Part shown: positions 49,421 through 54,599 of the stretch, in pieces
Layout of the letters: each line of letters begins with the position of its first letter
How positions within the stretch are numbered: position 1 is the stretch's first letter
Position numbers and translations under genes: made by a program
Assembly: GCA_001898415.1 (NCBI GenBank)
Contig: MKTU01000048.1
Coordinates: 1 to 54,599 of the forward strand
Direction of reading: 5' to 3'
DNA length: 54,599 bases
DNA from: Rhodanobacter sp. 67-28
GTDB taxonomy: Bacteria; Pseudomonadota; Gammaproteobacteria; Xanthomonadales; Rhodanobacteraceae
The notes under the pieces: generated by a model
The model's input: only the letters and a program-made list of their open reading frames with translations
The model's database searches: none
Told to the model about the DNA's origin: nothing

Positions 49421-50833
49421 TCATGCCGCCACTTCCACCAAGTACTCGCGCGGATCGGCGATGCGCCCGGCGATCGCCGATGCGGCGGCGGTGGCCGGGC
49501 TGGCCAGCACGGTGCGTGCGCCCTTGCCCTGGCGGCCTTCGAAGTTGCGGTTGGAGGTGGAGACCACCAGCTGGCCCGGCTGCGCCAGGTCGCCGTTCAT
49601 CGCGATGCACATCGAGCAGCCGGGTACGCGCCACTCGGCGCCGGCGGCGGTGAACACGTGGTGCAGGCCTTCGCGCTCGGCGTCGCGGCGCACCGCCTCG
49701 GAACCGGGCACCACCAGCATGCGTACACCTTGCGCGATGCGTCGGCCGTGCAGCACGCGTGCCGCTTCGCGCAGGTCGGACAGGCGCGAGTTGGTGCAGC
49801 TGCCGACGAACACGACGTCGACCGGCGTGCCCTGCATCGGCTGGCCGGGCGTGCTCTGCATGTAGTCGAGCGCGCGGCGTTCCTGCGCATTGGTCGCCGC
49901 CGGTACCGGCGCGTCCATCGCGATCGCCATGCCCGGATGGGTGCCGTAGGTGACGGTGGGTTTCACCGCGCCGGCGTCGATGCGCACCTCGCGGTCGTAT
50001 CGCGCGCCGTCGTCGCTGCGCAATGCGCGCCACCTCGTCACCGCCGCGTCCCACGCCGCGCCCTGCGGCACGCGCGGGCGATCCTTCAGCCAGGCGAACG
50101 TGGTCTCGTCCGGCGCGATCAGCCCGGCGCGCGCGCCGGCCTCGATCGACATGTTGCAGACGGTCATGCGCTCGTCCATCGACAGCGCCTCGATCGCCGC
50201 GCCGCGATACTCCAGCACGTAACCGGTGCCGCCATCGACACCGATCGTGCCGATGATGTGCAGGATCAAATCCTTCGCGCCCACGCCCGGCGGCAACTGG
50301 CCGTCCACGTGGATAGCCATGGTCTTCGGCCTGCGTTGCAGCAGGCACTGCGTGGCCATCACGTGGCCGACCTCGGTGGTGCCGATGCCGAACGCCAGCG
50401 CGCCGAACGCGCCGTGGGTCGAGGTGTGGCTGTCGCCGCAGACGATGGTCATGCCGGGCTGGGTCGCGCCCAGCTCGGGGCCGATCACGTGCACGATGCC
50501 GCGGTCGGCGCTGTCCCAGCCGTGCAGTTCGACGCCGAACTCGCGGCAGTTCGCTTCCAGCTGCGCGACCTGCGCCTGCGCCTCGGCGTTCGCATACGGG
50601 CGGCTGCCGTCGGCATTCGTCGGCAAGGTCGGCGTGGAGTGATCCAGCGTGGCCAGCATGCGATCGGGCCGGCGCAGCGGCAGCCCGCGCTCGCGCAGTT
50701 CGCTGAACGCCTGCGGCGAGGTCACCTCGTGCACCAGGTGCAGGTCGACGTAGATCACCGCTGGCGTGTCGGCGGTTTCGGCGAGGACGACGTGGGCGTC
50801 CCAGACTTTCTCGAACAGGGTCCGTGAGGTCAT
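49421..50833 (-). CDS. leuC: 3-isopropylmalate dehydratase large subunit
   Basis: Aconitase-family [4Fe-4S] subunit; 470 residues. Cluster cysteines in [13 protein letters not shown] and [13 protein letters not shown], plus [15 protein letters not shown]; the N-terminal [20 protein letters not shown] contains the His of the active site. ATG at 50833 overlaps the ilvE stop by four bases. Confidence 0.98.
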   Translation of the reverse strand: MTSRTLFEKVWDAHVVLAETADTPAVIYVDLHLVHEVTSPQAFSELRERGLPLRRPDRMLATLDHSTPTLPTNADGSRPYANAEAQAQVAQLEANCREFGVELHGWDSADRGIVHVIGPELGATQPGMTIVCGDSHTSTHGAFGALAFGIGTTEVGHVMATQCLLQRRPKTMAIHVDGQLPPGVGAKDLILHIIGTIGVDGGTGYVLEYRGAAIEALSMDERMTVCNMSIEAGARAGLIAPDETTFAWLKDRPRVPQGAAWDAAVTRWRALRSDDGARYDREVRIDAGAVKPTVTYGTHPGMAIAMDAPVPAATNAQERRALDYMQSTPGQPMQGTPVDVVFVGSCTNSRLSDLREAARVLHGRRIAQGVRMLVVPGSEAVRRDAEREGLHHVFTAAGAEWRVPGCSMCIAMNGDLAQPGQLVVSTSNRNFEGRQGKGARTVLASPATAAASAIAGRIADPREYLVEVAA

Positions 50834-51821
50834 GCCGCGACCTCCGTCACTTCGTGCGCCCGTCCCTGAGCGCGATCACCAGCCGGTGCTGGGCCACAAT
50901 CAGGGACGACTGCATTGACCACACTCAACCAGCCGTAGCGATCCTCGGTGCGGCCGTCGAACAGGCCGAAGAACGCCTGCTGCAACGCCTTCGTGATCGG
51001 CCCCGGCGCGCCCGCGCCGATGGCCTTGCGGTCGACCGAGCGCACCGGGGTGATCTCGGCGGCGGTGCCGGTCATGAACACTTCGTCGGCGGAGTACAGC
51101 GCCTCGCGCGGCAGCTCGCGCTCTTCGACCGAGATGCCGAGATCGGCAGCCAGGGTGAGTACCGCGTCGCGCGTGATGCCGGCCAGGATGCCGGCGCTGG
51201 ACGGCGGGGTGAGCAGCTTGCCGCGCTTCACCAGGAACAGATTCTCGCCGGCGCCTTCGCTGAGCAGGCCGTTGCGGCCCAGAGCGATGCCCTCGTCGTA
51301 GCCGTTGCGGCGTGCCTCCAGCCCGATCAGCTGGCTGGACAGGTAGTTGCCGCCGGCCTTGGCCCAGCTCGGCAGGGTGTTCGGCGCGGGACGGTTCCAC
51401 GACGACACGCAGACATCGGCGCCGCGCTCGGCCGCCTCGCCCAGGTATGCGCCCCAGTTCAGCGCGATGATCGCCACCTCCACCGGCGCGCCATCCCTTG
51501 CCAGCACACCCAACCCGCCGGCGCCGCGGAACACGATCGGCCGCACGTAGGCCGACGGCATCGCGTTGGCGCGGATCAGTTCCAGGCACGCGTCGTTGAT
51601 CTCGTCTTCGCTGTAGCCCACCTCGATCTCGTAGACGCGGGCCGACTCGAACAGCCGGCGGGTGTGCTCGGCCAGGCGAAAATAGGCTGGCCCGCGCGGC
51701 GTGGCGTACACGCGCTCGCCCTCGAACACCGACGAGCCGTAGTGCAGTGCGTGCGTGCTGACGTGGACGTTGGCATCGGCCCACGGCTTGATCCGGCCGT
51801 TGTGCCAGACGAAGGGCGTAC

Positions 51822-51825
<4 letters not shown>
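50830..51825 (-). CDS. ilvE: Branched-chain amino acid aminotransferase
   Basis: Class IV PLP aminotransferase for the last step of Leu, Ile and Val synthesis; 331 residues. The PLP lysine lies in [20 protein letters not shown], followed by [14 protein letters not shown] [16 protein letters not shown] and the C-terminal PLP phosphate loop [20 protein letters not shown] at 51825 overlaps the leuA stop by four bases. Placement within leu genes is unusual compared with enterobacteria but common in Xanthomonadales-type blocks, as far as I know. Confidence 0.97.
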
Positions 51826-53447
<1,622 letters not shown>

Positions 53448-53478
53448 GGCTCCGCTGTGTGGGCGTCGCCGAAGGCAC

Positions 53479-53513
53479 AAAAAAACCCCGCATCCGTTAC
53501 CGGGTGCGGGGTT
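53479..53513 (-). terminator. Attenuator terminator upstream of leuA
   Basis: On the minus strand AACCCCGCA-CCCG-GTAA-CGGA-TGCGGGGTT then a run of seven T. It lies 32 bases before leuA and 45 bases after the leader-peptide stop. Its 5' arm (CCCGCACC, 53510-53503) is also complementary to GGTGCGGG (53569-53562) at the end of the leader peptide gene, giving the mutually exclusive antiterminator. Confidence 0.92.
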
Positions 53514-53557
53514 CTTTGGGTGTTTTCAGGTTTTTCTAGCTACCTGGACACATGCCC

Positions 53558-53659
53558 TCAGCCCGCACCTCCGTTGGTAATAAGGAGTACGAGTACGAGG
53601 GTAATAATGAGCGTGCCGCGAGCCTGCAGCAGGCCGTCAACCGTCGCGAGACGGTTCAT
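53558..53659 (-). CDS. Branched-chain amino acid operon leader peptide
   Basis: 33 residues, too short for ordinary gene calls. Residues 17-28 (LIITLVLVLLIT, 53611-53576) are twelve consecutive Leu, Ile, Val or Thr codons: five Leu, three Ile, two Val and two Thr. They use CTC, CTT, GTA and ATT, codons otherwise avoided in this high-GC genome. The peptide ends NGGAG; the last codons contain antiterminator arm 2. An in-frame ATG at 53695 would add 12 residues and coincide with the predicted transcription start, so leaderless translation is possible. No strong ribosome site precedes either ATG. Role: ribosome stalling on scarce BCAA-tRNA permits transcription of leuA and downstream genes. Confidence 0.88.
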   Translation of the reverse strand: MNRLATVDGLLQARGTLIITLVLVLLITNGGAG

Positions 53660-53702
53660 TTCGGCGGTGCGGCAGTGGCTGCTGCGTTGCGACATGAAAC
53701 CG

Positions 53703-53731
53703 ACCGTAAGCGATGCCGGCGAGCCTGTCAA
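53703..53731 (-). promoter_or_regulatory. Promoter of the BCAA biosynthesis operon
   Basis: On the minus strand a perfect -35 TTGACA (53731-53726), a 17-base spacer and TACGGT (53708-53703). The start is predicted near 53696, just before the leader-peptide region. The rest of 53732-53860 shows no further element I can support. Confidence 0.7.
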
Positions 53732-53860
53732 CAAAAATCTTCATGACGAAATCTTCTAAGCCGCCGCGGCGCAATTCGGACGGCTAGGTGGCCAAATGGA
53801 TACAGATGAAACTATCGACCTCGCCGGGACCGGCCACCGGCGGCACGATTTCGCGCTGCG

Positions 53861-54433
53861 CTAGGGATCCAGCCGCACCCATTTGCTGCCGGCACGCGCG
53901 CACAATCCGCCGTCGGCGCAACGCGCCAGCCTGCCGTTGGCGATCGCGGCGTTGATCTGGTCGACCCACTCGGCGCGCACGTTCTCCCGGTGCGCCTGCA
54001 CGCCCATGTAGATCGCCACGCCGATCACCGCCAGCGAAGCCACGGCGCTGGCTACGAAGGTCTTCCACGCATGCGCTGACAACGCCTTGCCGAGGCGGCA
54101 AGTGCGCTCTTCCAGCTCGTGGAGGGCACGCTGGAGTTGCTGGGTGCCGTCCTGCATGGTGTATCGGGCTCCCTCCAGTGGCTGGTGCAATCCGCCAGCC
54201 ACCGCGCTGGCCGCGGCTTGCCGGATGTGGTCGATGGCGCTGGCGGCCAGCCTTTCGGAAGTACCGGCCAGGCCGTGGGCGGCGCGGTCGAGGCGTTGCA
54301 CGGCGTCGTGAGTCTCCTGCACCACCTGCTCGCCGCGCTGCTCCAGCACGCCGGTGAATGCTGCCAGTTGCAGCGCCAGCGCGCGCAAGTCCTCCGTCTG
54401 CGCATGGTTCGACTTGTCGATGTCTTGGCTCAT
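53861..54433 (-). CDS. Coiled-coil, single-pass membrane protein of unknown function
   Basis: 190 residues. The first 125 are predicted helical/coiled coil with heptad-like Leu and Ala (EDLRALALQLAAFTGVLEQR, LQRALHELEERTCRLGKAL). One transmembrane segment follows (FVASAVASLAVIGVAIYMGV). A short C-terminal tail contains LARCADGGLCARAGSKWVRL, with two cysteines and a basic/aromatic end. The ATG at 54433 has GGAAGGAA upstream and lies 11 bases after the stop of the partial gene, so the two are co-transcribed. The layout resembles small proteins encoded beside mobilization or type IV secretion effector genes, but I cannot assign a family. Confidence 0.65.
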   Translation of the reverse strand: MSQDIDKSNHAQTEDLRALALQLAAFTGVLEQRGEQVVQETHDAVQRLDRAAHGLAGTSERLAASAIDHIRQAAASAVAGGLHQPLEGARYTMQDGTQQLQRALHELEERTCRLGKALSAHAWKTFVASAVASLAVIGVAIYMGVQAHRENVRAEWVDQINAAIANGRLARCADGGLCARAGSKWVRLDP

Positions 54434-54444
54434 GGGTTCCTTCC

Positions 54445-54599
54445 TCATCGTTGCATCGCCACCGCTTGCCGCACCTGCGCCTCCCGTTCCGCCTGCTGCG
54501 CAAGTTGCTGGTTGAGTTGTTGCCCCGCCGCCAGCCACGCCTGCCCCTGTTCCGATTGCAGGTATTGCTGGCCGATCGAACGCATGGTGTCGATGTCCA
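54445..54599 (-). CDS. C-terminal fragment of an unknown Gln-rich protein (cut by window edge)
   Basis: The last 50 codons of a gene that enters from beyond the window. The tail is strongly Gln- and Ala-rich and helical: MRSIGQQYLQSEQGQAWLAA, then GQQLNQQLAQQAEREAQVRQ and AVAMQR. Such Gln-rich tails are seen in the XVIPCD secretion domain of Xanthomonadales type IV effectors and also in relaxases; the fragment is too short to decide. It precedes the membrane protein by 11 bases. Confidence 0.55.
   Translation of the reverse strand, partial: DIDTMRSIGQQYLQSEQGQAWLAAGQQLNQQLAQQAEREAQVRQAVAMQR

Noticed and set aside
53700-53747. A 35-codon open frame beginning MKIFVDRLAG upstream of the leader peptide
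   Set aside because: It starts upstream of the predicted promoter -35 and has no control codons; probably chance.

Overview
The window comes from a high-GC gammaproteobacterium, most likely in the Xanthomonadales (Rhodanobacteraceae such as Rhodanobacter, Dyella or Luteibacter, or a close relative). The reasons are a XanB2-type chorismatase beside aryl-polyene/xanthomonadin genes, an AmpE homologue, a DUF6776-bactofilin-ErpA block, a two-subunit GlyRS, and operon spacers filled with short palindromes. It is ordinary chromosome: I see no integrase, transposase, CRISPR array or rRNA. Placement rests on protein recognition only; no search was run. Layout: (1) 1-3.5 kb, a rhomboid protease, a class I glutamine amidotransferase and a lone GspE/PilB-type ATPase. 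(2) 3.6-9.4 kb, glyQS, a CI-like HTH regulator, and a lysophospholipid transporter fused to a PlsC acyltransferase. (3) 9.5-14.6 kb, minus strand: ampE, an unknown membrane protein, nudC, erpA, a bactofilin, a DUF6776 protein, and bfr with bfd, the last two with Fur-box-like upstream sites. (4) 14.7-19.0 kb, a tightly packed three-gene operon for exported proteins centred on a 940-residue kelch protein; I know no characterised counterpart. (5) 19.1-20.9 kb, rppH, an elongator tRNA-Met, queD and a phasin gene with a perfect palindrome over its promoter. (6) 21.1-28.7 kb, the complete F1Fo ATP synthase operon atpIBEFHAGDC. (7) 28.7-31.5 kb, a DUF3016 protein, glmU and a lipoprotein. (8) 31.6-40.3 kb, xanB2 divergent from a partial aryl-polyene set (ACP, membrane protein, two dehydratases, acyltransferase, LolA-like protein, MMPL exporter, ketoreductase), followed by a diguanylate cyclase with a structured leader. 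(9) 40.4-53.7 kb, minus strand: almost the whole branched-chain amino acid pathway, leuA-ilvE-leuC-leuD-leuB then ilvD-ilvC-VOC-ilvB-ilvN-ilvA. It is preceded by a leader peptide and a transcription attenuator. (10) 53.8-54.6 kb, a coiled-coil membrane protein and the Gln-rich end of an unknown protein cut by the window edge. How the genes fit together: the BCAA block supplies every enzyme from threonine and pyruvate to isoleucine, valine and leucine, and the leader codons (Leu, Ile, Val, Thr) match those products and the IlvA substrate. XanB2 would supply the aromatic starter for the pigment pathway and possibly 4-hydroxybenzoate for ubiquinone. The pigment set here has no ketosynthase, so those genes must lie elsewhere. 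The most unusual features are non-coding. All three of the atpH-atpA, atpA-atpG and atpG-atpD spacers, plus atpD-atpC, carry palindromic repeat elements. Two are arrays of hairpins whose stems covary around a conserved six-base loop. Comparable palindromes expand the leuC-leuD and leuB-ilvD spacers. Stretches without a gene: 1-236 holds nothing I can support; 47282-47605 holds a terminator and two palindromes; 53514-53860 holds the leader peptide and promoter of the BCAA operon.
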